A stretch of 64,000 bases of DNA, taken from Profftia tarda. GTDB taxonomy: Bacteria; Pseudomonadota; Gammaproteobacteria; Enterobacterales; Enterobacteriaceae. Shown here piece by piece: positions 20,598-30,209 of this stretch; the stretch's first letter is position 1; every line of letters starts with the position of its first letter. The DNA lies in NCBI RefSeq assembly GCF_904848675.1, contig NZ_LR890047.1:806001-870000 (forward strand), given 5' to 3'. Position numbers and translations under genes: made by a program. Under the pieces are notes generated by a model. That model worked only from the letters and a program-made list of their open reading frames with translations. It was not told the DNA's origin and made no database searches.

Positions 20598-21324
20598 TCA
20601 GAATTCATCCTAATAGAGTAATTATTTTATATAAAAAATATATATTTTCTTTGTTATTAAATAGAAAGGTACAAGACATTCTTAATGAATAATAGTAGTC
20701 ATAGTAGTCATAATGTTATTAGATTGGATGAAATCAAAAAGATGCATATTCGCTTCATAAGAATCTATATACATAATATACATATAATAATAGATGCCTA
20801 TTAGCAATAGGTATAGAGAATTTATACTTAGTATAAATATTAAAGAATAATTTAAAAGCAGCACGAAATAATAAATTATATTTTAATTAAACCTAGATGC
20901 CTCTTGGATGTATTATAACAAGAATAATAGAAGAATTATAAAATTGAGGTTGATATAAAAGCTTAGGGTTTCAGATATCCCAAATATGCAATCTATTAGT
21001 ATTGATGTAATAGCAAATAGGCGAGTAATAAAAATTTATACAAGTCTTTATTGCGTAGACGAGAACAATTTTATGAGTAAAATAGAGAAGGTATATACAG
21101 TTTTTTGAATTTAGATAAATTTTATAATATAAATAATTAAAAGTGCAAACTATAGAAAATATGATAATAACTTAAATCTGATATAAAATGTTAATAAAAC
21201 TAATATGCAGGACTGACGTATATTTTTGCATCAATCCTATAAGTAAATATATAATAAGTCATGAAAAGTAGTAACTAATTTTTAATCAAGTTAAATGTAT
21301 CAACACATTAGATCTTATTAAAGA

Positions 21325-22110
21325 TTAAAATCTCTGCTTTTTACTTAAACTCATAATAAACAAGGCAGTTGCAAATAAGACTACTGAAGGACCCGCAGGC
21401 GGGTTGCACAAGGCAGAAAATATCAGCCCTCCGCTAACTGCTATAATACCGATAATAACAGAAATAAATGCCATTTGCTCAGGTGTATCAGAAAAGCGTC
21501 GGGCGGTAGCCGCAGGGATAATTAGTAAAGATGTTATAATTAACGCCCCAACAAATTTCATAGCCAATCCGATAGTCAAAGCCGTAACTAGCATTAATAT
21601 AATTCTAATGCGTTCAATATTAACACCATCTACATGCGCAAGCTCTGAGTTAATGGTTACTAAAATCAATGGGCGCCATTGCCAAAATAATATTCCAAGA
21701 ACAATAATAACCCCAATGGCGATAATTAAGATATCTTCATAAGTAACCGCAAGTAGATCACCAAATAGATAGGACATCAGATCTATACGCACGTTAGACA
21801 TCAATGAAACTACAACTAGACCTAATGATAATGTACTATGTGCCATAATGCCTAATAGCGTATCCACGCTAAGTGTTCGGCTGCTTTCTAGCCATACTAA
21901 GCCAATAGCCAGCAATATCGTTACTATTATTACAGCAATAAAAGGATTCATATTCAATAGTATGCCAAATGCTACACCAAGCAATGAAGCGTGTGCTAAC
22001 ATATCTCCGAAATAAGACATGCGACGCCATACTATAAAAGATCCTAAAGGTCCTGCAGTCAATGCTAGTAATGATCCTGCAATCCAACTAGGAAGAAGTA
22101 ACTCAATCAT
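21325..22110 (-). CDS. znuB: Zinc ABC transporter permease ZnuB
   Basis: Membrane subunit of the high-affinity Zn(II) importer ZnuABC. It has about eight hydrophobic segments, beginning MIELLLPSWIAGSLLALTAG and including the family segment SYFGDMLAHASLLG. At 261 residues it matches E. coli ZnuB (261). In the E. coli arrangement znuC lies directly upstream of znuB on the same strand; here that place holds only a decayed copy. The frame is intact with a conserved end (SLSKKQRF). Confidence 0.95.
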   Translation of the reverse strand: MIELLLPSWIAGSLLALTAGPLGSFIVWRRMSYFGDMLAHASLLGVAFGILLNMNPFIAVIIVTILLAIGLVWLESSRTLSVDTLLGIMAHSTLSLGLVVVSLMSNVRIDLMSYLFGDLLAVTYEDILIIAIGVIIVLGILFWQWRPLILVTINSELAHVDGVNIERIRIILMLVTALTIGLAMKFVGALIITSLLIIPAATARRFSDTPEQMAFISVIIGIIAVSGGLIFSALCNPPAGPSVVLFATALFIMSLSKKQRF

Positions 22111-22800
22111 TACTGCTTGCCCCCCAAAATAAAATACTATTTAAGCATGATGTTCAATATAGGTAATAATGGCATTATAATTATCGGATAAATTTATAGC
22201 GAATAAAATTCTTTACTTGAAGAGTGAATATGTTGTCTAAGAAATGCACCTTTTTCATCTATTTTATTACATATTAATCAGAAAATTATGCAAGATTAAA
22301 AGATAGATGCAGTTTCAATCCTAAACAATTTAACAAAATGATACAATATAAATACTATTGTTGGACCTTGTGATCGCTATATTTTCTGATAATCTAGAAA
22401 TTATATAACAAAGATTATGCTAGCAAAGACACTGGTTTCCCTATGAAGAGCGTTTGATTTGCTGATTATAGTACTTTTAAGAAATAAAAAACTTACAGCA
22501 GTAGAGGTTTATATTTAAAAAGTACTTAAATGCATTAAAAAATTGATAGCTCAACAGAGCTATAGTTGTATTTATGCTAGTTAATTAACAAATGATTTTT
22601 AGAGCTATGCAACCTGCTTATGATGTCCCTAAGTCTATAATCAATCGCACTGTCATTATATTATTTTAAAACTATGATAATATTTATAATATTGGATGAT
22701 ATTAAGCAATAAAAATAAAAAAGCAATAGACATAAAAATAAACATGATATTCTGAAGAGATAAAGTAAAATAGTAATTTACTAAATATATTTTTATGATG
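22111..22800 (-). pseudogene. znuC: Decayed zinc transporter ATPase gene znuC
   Basis: The gap between znuB and znuA is the size and position of znuC. Three collinear minus-strand traces remain. Near 22544-22596 HLLIN, a stop and then YSSVE stand where ZnuC has HLINAP...LSGGE, the ABC signature. Near 22434-22462 NQTLFIGKP stands where Walker B reads PQLLVLDEP. Near 22118-22200 FIR and LNSILFWG stand where the C-terminus reads FISMF...LQGRIVLRRG. Stops, frameshifts and loss of Walker B Asp/Glu show that it cannot make an ATPase. The 5' boundary is approximate. Confidence 0.65.
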
Positions 22801-22852
22801 AGGTAGAATATCATTCTAGATCATACTTCAAAAGGAAGAAGATAACTTCAAG

Positions 22853-23844
22853 ATGATGCAAAAAAAAAATGGTTTCAGATCTCTGCTATTTTTGGGGTAT
22901 TATTGAGCCATGCTGGTACAAATTATGCTGAAGCAAAAGTATTAACTTCAATACGCCCTTTAGGATTTATTGCATCAGCAATTACTGATGGTGTGACTCA
23001 AACAGATGTTCTGCTTCCTGATGGTGCGTCTCCTCATAATTATGCGCTCAAACCATCGGATATCGAACGTTTGCATAATGCGGATCTTGTGGTATGGGTA
23101 GGACCGACAATGGAGTCTTTTTTGACCAAGATTACGCAAAAAATAGAAGATAAGAATAACCTAATTTTATCTATCCTACCAAATATTAATAGTCTTCTCA
23201 TTAAGAGTCATCAGGAATGCTGTTATGAATCCTTGCCACAAAAAAATAGCATAAAAAAATATAAAAATATTAATAATCTTGTAAAAACTCATAGCACGTC
23301 CTTAGAAAAGCATAATGTCTGCAATAATAGTCAGTATAATTTGCATATTTGGCTATCTCCAGCGATTGCAAAAAATATTGCCATTGCTATTCACTCTAAA
23401 TTATTATTACAAAATCCGCAAAAGAAGAATAAGCTAGATTTAAATTTACGTAAATTTGAAGAACAATTAGAGCAGACAGAAAAAAAAATTGTTATTATGC
23501 TACAACCTGTGCTAGGGAAAGGTTATTTTGTATTTCATGATGCTTATGGTTATTTTGAGAAAACCTTTGGTCTAACTCCTTTAGGTTATTTTACAGTCAA
23601 CCCTGCAATTCAACCAGGTGCACAGCGTTTACATCAAATCAGAACACAGCTGGTTAAACCACAGGCTATTTTTGCTGAACCACAGTTCAGGCCGGCAATA
23701 ATTTCAGTGGTGTCACAGGGTAAAATAGTACATCAGGGGACATTAGATCCCCTAGGAACCGCAATAGCTCTCGGAGCTAATAGTTATATGCAATTCTTGA
23801 CTCAGCTATCACAACAGTATGTAAATTGCCTGAATGAATATTAA
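22853..23844 (+). CDS. znuA: Zinc ABC transporter substrate-binding protein ZnuA (start frameshifted at A10)
   Basis: Periplasmic Zn-binding protein of ZnuABC. The mature part reads from KVLTSIRPLGFIASAITDGV through the metal-site segments (HNYAL, HIWLSP, FHDAYGYF) to the C-terminal QYVNCL, and matches E. coli ZnuA; the His-rich loop is reduced to a Lys/Asn-rich one. The open frame begins without a signal peptide: the only in-frame start is TTG 22903. An ATG at 22853 opens a typical signal peptide (MMQKKKWFQISAIFGVLLSH...YAEA), but only if the ten-A run at 22860-22869 is read as eleven. This suggests slippage on the A-run or a very recent frameshift. A purine-rich GGAAGAAG lies upstream of the ATG. 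Confidence 0.85.
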
Positions 23845-23857
23845 GAGGAACTCCTGA

Positions 23858-25174
23858 GTGCAGCAGATAGCTCGATCTATAGCCTTAGTGTATAATAACC
23901 TCCCCCGACTAGATAAGGTAATACTGGGTTCACTAGCTGTTATTACGCTAGCAATTTCTATTGCCAGGCCCTTTTTGTACCAAACAAGGGAAGATAAAAA
24001 TACTGCTAAAAATATCCATACTGATAATAAACAATTGTGCACCCTTACAACCGATGATAGTAAAACTCTGTATAAGTCAGCACTAAAAGATGAGATGCCT
24101 AGTAAATCATCAGAAGATAAGAAAGATGATAGTCTCGAGACTCATAATTACGTAGTTGCTAGTGGAGATAATATTAGCAGTATTCTTACCCAGTTCGGTA
24201 TAGATATCTCAGGGGTTTCCGCTCTGGCAAAATACAATCCAGAGCTATATCACTTAAAAAAAGGTGATACTATTTCGTGGGTGATAAATGATAAAAGTGA
24301 ACTACAAAAACTATCCTGGAAAGAAAATAGTTCTAAGATTCGCACCTATAATCTGATTAGGAATAACTTTAAAGAAGTTATTACATTTGACTGTGGCAAT
24401 AGAAACAATCATATTATTACTGGTGCTCTTAAGGGTAATTTTGTAAATAGCGCTCGTACTGCCGGAATTAAAATGCATGAAATTAATACTATTATTAAGG
24501 TTTTGCAATGGCAAATGGATTTTCGAAAATTACATACAGGAGATCAGTTTGCAGTACTAATATCTCATGAATATAAGAACAACCGTAGTGAGCAGAGCAA
24601 ATTACTAGGGGTAAGAATGCGCACTGGAGGAAAAGATTACTATGCAGTCCGGGCGCAAGATGGTAAATTTTATGATCGTCAGGGTAGCAGTTTAACGCAG
24701 GGATTCATGCGTTTCCCTACAAGAAAAAAGTTTCGTATTTCATCTAGATTTAACCCCCTAAGAATTAATCCAGTTACTGGACACATGGCGCCGCATCGTG
24801 GAATCGACTTTGCCATGCCCGTAGGAACACCAGTATTTGCAGTAGGAGATGGAGAGGTGATGATCGCAAGGCACGGAGGGGCTGCAGGAAATTATGTAGT
24901 TGTGCGTCATGGGCATCAATATAAAACTAGATTTATGCACTTAAAAAGAATTCTTGTAAAACCTGGACAAAAAGTTAAACGTGGAGAGCCTATTGCTTTA
25001 TCAGGTAATACTGGCCGTTCTACAGGACCCCATCTTCACTACGAATTCTGGTTAAATAACCATGCTATAAATCCATTAACAGCCCAACTACCTTGTTCTT
25101 ATAGATTGTTAGGGAAAACCCGTAAGAATTATTTAGCTCTTGTACGCCAGGTTATTCCACTTCTGATATGTTGA
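23858..25174 (+). CDS. mepM: Murein DD-endopeptidase MepM
   Basis: Zn metallopeptidase (M23) that cuts D-Ala-mDAP crosslinks so that new glycan strands can be inserted. It has an N-terminal membrane anchor (VILGSLAVITLAI) and a LysM/OapA-like region around residues 90-140 (YVVASGDNISSIL). The peptidase domain has HRGID (His313, Asp317) and GPHLHYEF (His392, His394), which are the zinc ligands. At 438 residues it compares with 440 in E. coli. It starts at GTG 23858 with GAGGAA upstream, 13 bp after znuA, as in E. coli. All catalytic residues are kept. Confidence 0.95.
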   Translation: MQQIARSIALVYNNLPRLDKVILGSLAVITLAISIARPFLYQTREDKNTAKNIHTDNKQLCTLTTDDSKTLYKSALKDEMPSKSSEDKKDDSLETHNYVVASGDNISSILTQFGIDISGVSALAKYNPELYHLKKGDTISWVINDKSELQKLSWKENSSKIRTYNLIRNNFKEVITFDCGNRNNHIITGALKGNFVNSARTAGIKMHEINTIIKVLQWQMDFRKLHTGDQFAVLISHEYKNNRSEQSKLLGVRMRTGGKDYYAVRAQDGKFYDRQGSSLTQGFMRFPTRKKFRISSRFNPLRINPVTGHMAPHRGIDFAMPVGTPVFAVGDGEVMIARHGGAAGNYVVVRHGHQYKTRFMHLKRILVKPGQKVKRGEPIALSGNTGRSTGPHLHYEFWLNNHAINPLTAQLPCSYRLLGKTRKNYLALVRQVIPLLIC

Positions 25175-25727
25175 TATATAAGAGTCTTGCATTATTCTTT
25201 ATTTTTTGTATATGTCTGTATGACATGATCAATATTTAATGGTTTTAGAAAAGGCAAAAAAAGACCAAGTCTTTTATGCCTGGCTTGTAACCATATCGAT
25301 ATTTATTGTTTCAACTAATCTGTTTAGTATTACATGATGTTACATCATTGCACAAGAAGTTATATTTTTAAAATTTCTTGTGCTTTTATATTTGACTTTG
25401 ATTTTTTAACGACTGCAAAATACTTATGATATCCTGTTTATATATGCTAGAATCTATTAGAAGTTAAATAATATAATAACCAAGGGCTGTGTATTATATT
25501 TTACTAGAAAGCAATTGCTTCTAAATTATAAGGTATTAGTCAATACAATATATTTTACAGAGGAAGCATGTATATACTTGATATTTAGGTAAGCAAGAAA
25601 CTCTATTTACTAGCTTAAATAGGAACATAATAAAATAAATCATTATCAATGGAAAGCAGTAATAATTAATAGAATGGTCCCTATATAAAATTCAAATACT
25701 TAGACAAATTGAATGACTCTCTTATGG
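25175..25727. other. Non-coding gap between convergent mepM and rplQ
   Basis: About 0.55 kb of AT-rich sequence. E. coli has lpxM after mepM, which is not recognisable here. A 32-codon frame at 25239-25337 (MVLEKAKKDQVFYAWLV...) contains one hydrophobic segment but no ribosome-binding site; I do not call it a gene. A hairpin lies at 25350-25383. Confidence 0.45.
25350..25383 (+). terminator. Possible terminator after mepM
   Basis: GCACAAGAA pairs with TTCTTGTGC in a perfect 9-bp stem around a 16-nt loop. On the plus strand TTTTATATTT follows. It lies 175 bp after mepM. The long loop makes it a moderate candidate. Confidence 0.45.
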
Positions 25728-26108
25728 TTATGTCTGCATTTTAGGTGACGGAGCGCGATCAACTAGTTCAATATAAGCCATAGGCGCGTTATCTCCTGCG
25801 CGGGTACTACATTTAATAATGCGGGTGTATCCACCATAACGATTTAAGAAACGATGTCCTAGATCGTTAAACATTTTTGCTACGATTGAATTATTACGAA
25901 TACGCGCAAATGCTAAACGGCGATTAGCAACACTATCAGTCTTTGCAAGAGTAATGAGCGGCTCAAAAATACGACGCAGTTCTTTAGCTTTAGGTACTGT
26001 AGTCTTAATAATTTCATGACGTATTAAAGAACTGGCCATATTGCGAAACATAGATTTGCGATGGCTGCTATTACGATTTAATTGACGACCGCTCTTACGA
26101 TGGCGCAT
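25728..26108 (-). CDS. rplQ: 50S ribosomal protein L17
   Basis: Large-subunit protein near the exit-tunnel side of the 50S. It begins MRHRKSGRQLNRNSSHRK and carries RRLAFARIRN, which are L17 signatures. At 126 residues it matches the E. coli length (127). It is the last gene of the alpha operon, 41 bp after rpoA. No strong terminator was seen downstream. Confidence 0.98.
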   Translation of the reverse strand: MRHRKSGRQLNRNSSHRKSMFRNMASSLIRHEIIKTTVPKAKELRRIFEPLITLAKTDSVANRRLAFARIRNNSIVAKMFNDLGHRFLNRYGGYTRIIKCSTRAGDNAPMAYIELVDRAPSPKMQT

Positions 26109-26149
26109 TACTTAATCCTTTCTCAATAAAAACTTAAATTATAATTTCA

Positions 26150-27139
26150 TTACTCATCAACAATACTAGCTGGCGGCCAGTTTTCTAGGCGCATACCAAG
26201 AGATAAGCTACGAGAGGCTAATACGTCTTTAATTTCAGTAAGAGATTTTTTACCCAAATTTGGCGTTTTTAGCAACTCAACTTCAGTGCGCTGGACCAGA
26301 TCTCCAATGTAGTGAATAGCTTCTGCTTTCAGGCAATTAGCAGAACGTACAGTCAGTTCTAGATCATCAACAGGACGCAGCAAAATCGGATCAAACTCTG
26401 GTTTTTCTTCTTTTACCTCAGGTTCACGCACATCACGAAGATCAACGAAAGCTTCAAGTTGTTCAGCCAATATAGTTGCTGCACGCCGGATTGATTCTTC
26501 AGGGTCAATCGTACCATTAGTTTCCATCTCTATAACTAACTTGTCGAGGTCGGTGCGCTGTTCAACACGAGCTGCTTCAACATTGTAAACAATACGCTCT
26601 ACAGGACTATAACAGGCATCAACTAATAGACGACCTATTGGACGCTCATCTTCCTCCGAATTAATCCGTGCTGAAGCGGGCACATAACCACGACCACGCT
26701 GAATTTTAATACGCATACTAATTGATGCGTTTTTATCAGTTAGATGACAGATGACGTATTTGGGTTTGACTATTTCAATATTACTATTATAGCTTATATC
26801 AGAAGCCGTCACAGGACCAATACCAGATTTATATAAGTTCAGTATTACCTCGTTTTTGCCTTGCAGTTTCACTGCTAATCCTTTGAGGTTGAGAAGTATT
26901 TCTAAGATATCTTCTTGTACCCCCTCTTTAGTACTATATTCATGTAGTACTCCATCAATCTCAACTTCTGTCACTGCACAACCCGGCATAGACGATAGCA
27001 GAATACGGCGTAATGCGTTACCTAGGGTATGACCGAAGCCACGCTCTAACGGCTCTAGGGTAATTCTGGCGTGTGTCGAACTTAGTTGCTCGATATCTAC
27101 TAAGCGCGGTTTTAGAAATTCTGTCACAGAAACCTGCAT
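26150..27139 (-). CDS. rpoA: RNA polymerase alpha subunit
   Basis: The alpha subunit dimer nucleates RNA polymerase assembly, and its C-terminal domain binds UP elements and activators. The N-terminal domain (about 1-235) contains GFGHTLGNALRRILLSS. The C-terminal domain (about 250-329) keeps the DNA-contacting VRSANCLKAE segment and LLKTPNLGKKSL almost unchanged from E. coli. The length is 329 residues, the same as E. coli. It is flanked by rpsD and rplQ in the alpha operon. Confidence 0.99.
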   Translation of the reverse strand: MQVSVTEFLKPRLVDIEQLSSTHARITLEPLERGFGHTLGNALRRILLSSMPGCAVTEVEIDGVLHEYSTKEGVQEDILEILLNLKGLAVKLQGKNEVILNLYKSGIGPVTASDISYNSNIEIVKPKYVICHLTDKNASISMRIKIQRGRGYVPASARINSEEDERPIGRLLVDACYSPVERIVYNVEAARVEQRTDLDKLVIEMETNGTIDPEESIRRAATILAEQLEAFVDLRDVREPEVKEEKPEFDPILLRPVDDLELTVRSANCLKAEAIHYIGDLVQRTEVELLKTPNLGKKSLTEIKDVLASRSLSLGMRLENWPPASIVDE

Positions 27140-27165
27140 TATATCCTCTCTTTGGTGCTTCAGCC

Positions 27166-27786
27166 TTACTTCGAATAAAGCTCGATAATCAGGTGCTCGT
27201 CAATGTCTGCAGACAGATCGGAACGTTCAGGATTACTTTTGAACACACCTTTCATCTTGGCAACATTAACATCTAGCCAAGTCGTACTTTGACGTTGTTC
27301 AGCCAACTCCAAGGCGGCCTTTACACGAGATTGCTGCTTAGATTTCTCGCGCATACTGACTACGTCATTAGGAACCACCTGATAAGAAGGAATGTTAACA
27401 ACGCGATTATTTACTATTACTGCTTTATGGCTAACTAATTGACGTGCTTCTGCACGAGTCGTACCAAAGCCCATGCGGTAAACTATATTATCTAAACGAC
27501 TCTCGAGGAGTTTTAATAAGTTTTCACCGGTATTACCTTTCAGCTGGGCTGCTTTTTTATAATAATTATGAAACTGACGTTCTAAAACTCCGTATAGACG
27601 ACGAACTTTTTGCTTTTCACGTAATTGAATTCCATAGTCAGATAGACGCGGTTTACGCGCACCATGCTGGCCAGGTGCCTGCTCAATTTTACACTTAGTA
27701 TCAATCGCACGAACACCAGACTTAAGGAATAAATCTGTGCCTTCACGACGGCTTAGCTTGAGCTTAGGACCCAAATATCTTGCCAT
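27166..27786 (-). CDS. rpsD: 30S ribosomal protein S4
   Basis: Primary 16S rRNA-binding protein that nucleates assembly of the 30S body. In E. coli it is also the translational repressor of the alpha operon. It begins MARYLGPKLKLSRREGTDLF and contains the S4 RNA-binding fold (ESRLDNIVYRMGF...SHKAVIVNN). The length is 206 residues, equal to E. coli. The order rpsM-rpsK-rpsD-rpoA-rplQ is the E. coli alpha operon. Whether the S4 target pseudoknot in the leader is kept could not be judged. Confidence 0.98.
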   Translation of the reverse strand: MARYLGPKLKLSRREGTDLFLKSGVRAIDTKCKIEQAPGQHGARKPRLSDYGIQLREKQKVRRLYGVLERQFHNYYKKAAQLKGNTGENLLKLLESRLDNIVYRMGFGTTRAEARQLVSHKAVIVNNRVVNIPSYQVVPNDVVSMREKSKQQSRVKAALELAEQRQSTTWLDVNVAKMKGVFKSNPERSDLSADIDEHLIIELYSK

Positions 27787-27816
27787 TTCTCTTTCTCCAG
27801 CAATATAAGAGCAACT

Positions 27817-28209
27817 TTATACACGACGTTTTTTTGGTGGGCGACAACCGTTATGAGGAATAGGAGTAACATCAGTAATATTCGTAATACGAAAACCAGC
27901 TGCGTTCAATGCGCGAATTGTAGATTCACGACCAAGACCAGGTCCTTTAACCATAACTTCTAGATTTTTAATTCCATAATCTTTGACTGCTTCAGCACAA
28001 CGTTCAGCTGCTACTTGTGCAGCAAAAGGAGTAGATTTGCGGGAACCACGAAAACCGGAACCACCAGCTGTTGCCCAACCTAGTGCATTACCTTGACGAT
28101 CAGTAATTGTAATAATTGTATTATTGAAAGAGGCGTGCACATGAGCCACACCATCTAATACTTGTTTTTTTACACGCTTATTGCGTGCACGCATAGGTGC
28201 TTTTGTCAT
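27817..28209 (-). CDS. rpsK: 30S ribosomal protein S11
   Basis: Platform protein of the 30S subunit near the mRNA exit site. I start at ATG 28209, which encodes MTKAPMRARNKRVKKQV and aligns with the E. coli start. The open frame extends upstream into rpsM, but that part has no family support. It contains FNNTIITITDRQGNALGWATAG and ends PIPHNGCRPPKKRRV as in E. coli. The length is 130 residues. There are 16 bp between rpsM and this start. Confidence 0.98.
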   Translation of the reverse strand: MTKAPMRARNKRVKKQVLDGVAHVHASFNNTIITITDRQGNALGWATAGGSGFRGSRKSTPFAAQVAAERCAEAVKDYGIKNLEVMVKGPGLGRESTIRALNAAGFRITNITDVTPIPHNGCRPPKKRRV

Positions 28210-28225
28210 TATTAAATCACCCCAA

Positions 28226-28582
28226 TTATTTCTTGATCGGTCTACGCGGACCCTTACAGGTACGTGCATTTGTCTTAGTTCGCTGACCGCGTACCGGTAG
28301 ACCTCGACGATGGCGCAAACCACGATAAGTTCCAAGATCCATCAACCGCTTGATACTTAGGGTTACTTCGCGACGCAGGTCACCTTCTACAGTATACCTG
28401 CCAACTGCCTCACGAAGCTTATCTATTTCCTCTTCAGAAAGCTCACTGATCTTAATATTTTTAGCAATTCCTGTTGCTTGACATATAGATTGTGAGGTGG
28501 TATTGCCTATACCGAAAATCGCAGTTAATGCGATTACAGTGTGTTTTTGATTAGGAATATTAATTCCTGCTATACGGGCCAC
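28226..28582 (-). CDS. rpsM: 30S ribosomal protein S13
   Basis: Head protein of the 30S that contacts the 50S through bridges and the P-site tRNA through its basic tail. It begins MARIAGINIPNQKHTVIAL and ends with the RGQRTKTNARTCKGPRRPIKK tail. At 118 residues it matches E. coli. It is the first gene of the alpha operon; the 146-bp gap to rpmJ upstream is where an alpha promoter and leader are expected, but no strong promoter was seen. Confidence 0.98.
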   Translation of the reverse strand: MARIAGINIPNQKHTVIALTAIFGIGNTTSQSICQATGIAKNIKISELSEEEIDKLREAVGRYTVEGDLRREVTLSIKRLMDLGTYRGLRHRRGLPVRGQRTKTNARTCKGPRRPIKK

Positions 28583-28728
28583 TATACACTCCTAAAGTTT
28601 ACACAACAGTAACACTTTGGCAAGCCCGCTTTCAGGATACTAAAATGATACTGACGCAATTCACCAGAGTTTATCTGACTAAAATCTAGCTATATTAACC
28701 TCAACTTGCAAGAAAATATGCAAGATAC

Positions 28729-28845
28729 TTAACCTTGACGCTGTTTATGTTTTGGTTCTACACTGCAAATGACATGCACAACACTGTTGCGCTTAACAAT
28801 TTTACAGTTACGACATAATTTCTTAACGGAAGTACGAACTTTCAT
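28729..28845 (-). CDS. rpmJ: 50S ribosomal protein L36
   Basis: A 38-residue zinc-ribbon protein of the 50S subunit. It reads MKVRTSVKKLCRNC and ends PKHKQRQG, with the ligands Cys11, Cys14, Cys27 and His33 all present. It lies 32 bp after secY, in the E. coli spc operon order. A Shine-Dalgarno-like GGAG lies upstream of the ATG. Confidence 0.97.
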   Translation of the reverse strand: MKVRTSVKKLCRNCKIVKRNSVVHVICSVEPKHKQRQG

Positions 28846-28877
28846 TGTATTCTCCGTAACTTTTTAAAATAGATGAA

Positions 28878-30209
28878 TCAGCGGTTATAACTTTTTAAGT
28901 TCGCTTTCTTTAATGCAGAGTCGTACTGACTTGACATCATTATAGTCTTGACTTGAGCCATAAAATCCATGATGACAACTACCACAATTAGCAGTGATGT
29001 ACCACCAAAGTAGAATGGAACTTTCATCGCATCACGCATGAATTCGGGGAACAAGCAGATAAAGGTAATATAAAAGGCACCAATCAACGTTAAACGTGTC
29101 ATTACTTGATCGATATACTTTGCCGTTTGTTCTCCGGGACGTATTCCTAGCACAAATGCACCAGATTTTTTTAAGTTATCAGCTGTTTCTCTTGGATTAA
29201 AGACCAAGGCTGTATAAAAAAAACAAAAAAATATAATTGCAGCAGAATAGAGTAATAAGTAAAGAGGTTGCCCGGGCTGCAAATAAAGAGAAATTATAGT
29301 TAGCCAATTCCAACCGGTCCCCCCGCCAAACCAAGATGCTAGCGTAGCTGGGAATAAAATAATACTAGAGGCAAAAATAGCAGGTATGACACCAGCCATA
29401 TTTATTTTTAATGGTAAATGTGTGCTCTGTGCCGCATAAATTCTACGTCCTTGCTGGCGCTTAGCGTAGTTTACAATAATTCGTCTCTGACCTCGCTCAA
29501 CGAAAACAACGAAAAAAGTTACCGCAAAGACTAGCGCCGCAACTAATATCAAAACAAGAAAATTAAGATCTCCCTGACGAGTTTGCTCAATAGTATGGCC
29601 AATAGCCGGTGGCAAACCGGCCACAATACCTGCAAATATAATAATTGAGATACCATTACCTATGCCACGCTCAGTTATTTGCTCACCTAACCACATCAAG
29701 AATATAGTGCCTGTTACTAGACTAACTATTGCAGTGGAATAAAAAGCAAATCCAGGATTCATTACTAATCCTTGCATACCCGGCATATTAGGAAGGCCAG
29801 TTGCAACCCCTATAGACTGAAAAATTGACAGAACTAGCGTACCGTAACGGGTGTACTGACCGATCTTACGACGACCAGATTCTCCTTCTTTCCTGATTTC
29901 TGCTAATACTGGATGGATAACTATCAATAACTGTACAATAATTGAAGCTGAAATATATGGCATAATACCTAAAGCAAAGATAGAAGCACGGCTAAGCGCA
30001 CCGCCAGAGAACATATTAAACATTTCAATAATGGTACCGCGCTGCTGTTCAAGCATATTCGTAAGTATAGAAGCATCAATCCCAGGAATAGGAATAAAAG
30101 ATCCAATGCGGAAAACTATTAGTGATCCAATTAAAAATAGCATTCTATGCTTGAGTTCGGTAAGTCCACCCTTAGCACTTTGAAGATCTAATCTTGGTTG
30201 CTTAGCCAT
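28878..30209 (-). CDS. secY: Protein translocase subunit SecY
   Basis: Central channel of the Sec translocon, which exports unfolded proteins and inserts membrane proteins. It begins MAKQPRLDLQSAKGGLTELK and has ten hydrophobic segments. These include the plug region after RIGSFIPIPG and the conserved cytoplasmic loop regions (VERGQRRIIVNYAKRQQGRR). At 443 residues it equals E. coli. Its start overlaps rplO by 8 bp. It needs SecE and SecG, which lie outside the window. Confidence 0.98.
   Translation of the reverse strand: MAKQPRLDLQSAKGGLTELKHRMLFLIGSLIVFRIGSFIPIPGIDASILTNMLEQQRGTIIEMFNMFSGGALSRASIFALGIMPYISASIIVQLLIVIHPVLAEIRKEGESGRRKIGQYTRYGTLVLSIFQSIGVATGLPNMPGMQGLVMNPGFAFYSTAIVSLVTGTIFLMWLGEQITERGIGNGISIIIFAGIVAGLPPAIGHTIEQTRQGDLNFLVLILVAALVFAVTFFVVFVERGQRRIIVNYAKRQQGRRIYAAQSTHLPLKINMAGVIPAIFASSIILFPATLASWFGGGTGWNWLTIISLYLQPGQPLYLLLYSAAIIFFCFFYTALVFNPRETADNLKKSGAFVLGIRPGEQTAKYIDQVMTRLTLIGAFYITFICLFPEFMRDAMKVPFYFGGTSLLIVVVVIMDFMAQVKTIMMSSQYDSALKKANLKSYNR

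Larger units (their letters stand above)
19124..21324. other. AT-rich gene desert with an octamer array
   Basis: About 2.2 kb with no supported gene. It contains the tandem array at 19731-19794 and a perfect small hairpin at 20579-20597. E. coli dnaT would be expected immediately upstream of dnaC on the minus strand, but no trace was recognised. Confidence 0.5.

Noticed and set aside
20440..20600. tRNA-like hints (GAGTTCAAGCC and a 7-bp hairpin)
   Set aside because: The parts do not combine into acceptor, D, anticodon and T arms with proper spacing, and the hairpin loop lacks a tRNA anticodon-loop pattern.
20682..20864. 60-codon frame on the minus strand in the dnaC-znuB desert
   Set aside because: Low-complexity, Ile/Tyr/Met-rich translation as expected from AT-rich DNA, no ribosome-binding site and no family resemblance.
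22680..22852. Zur box between znuB and znuA
   Set aside because: Only weak AT palindromes; no convincing match to the TGTTATANTATAACA core, and AT bias makes chance matches likely.
25239..25337. 32-codon frame with one hydrophobic segment after mepM
   Set aside because: No Shine-Dalgarno and no recognisable homologue; a hydrophobic stretch of this length is expected by chance in AT-rich sequence.
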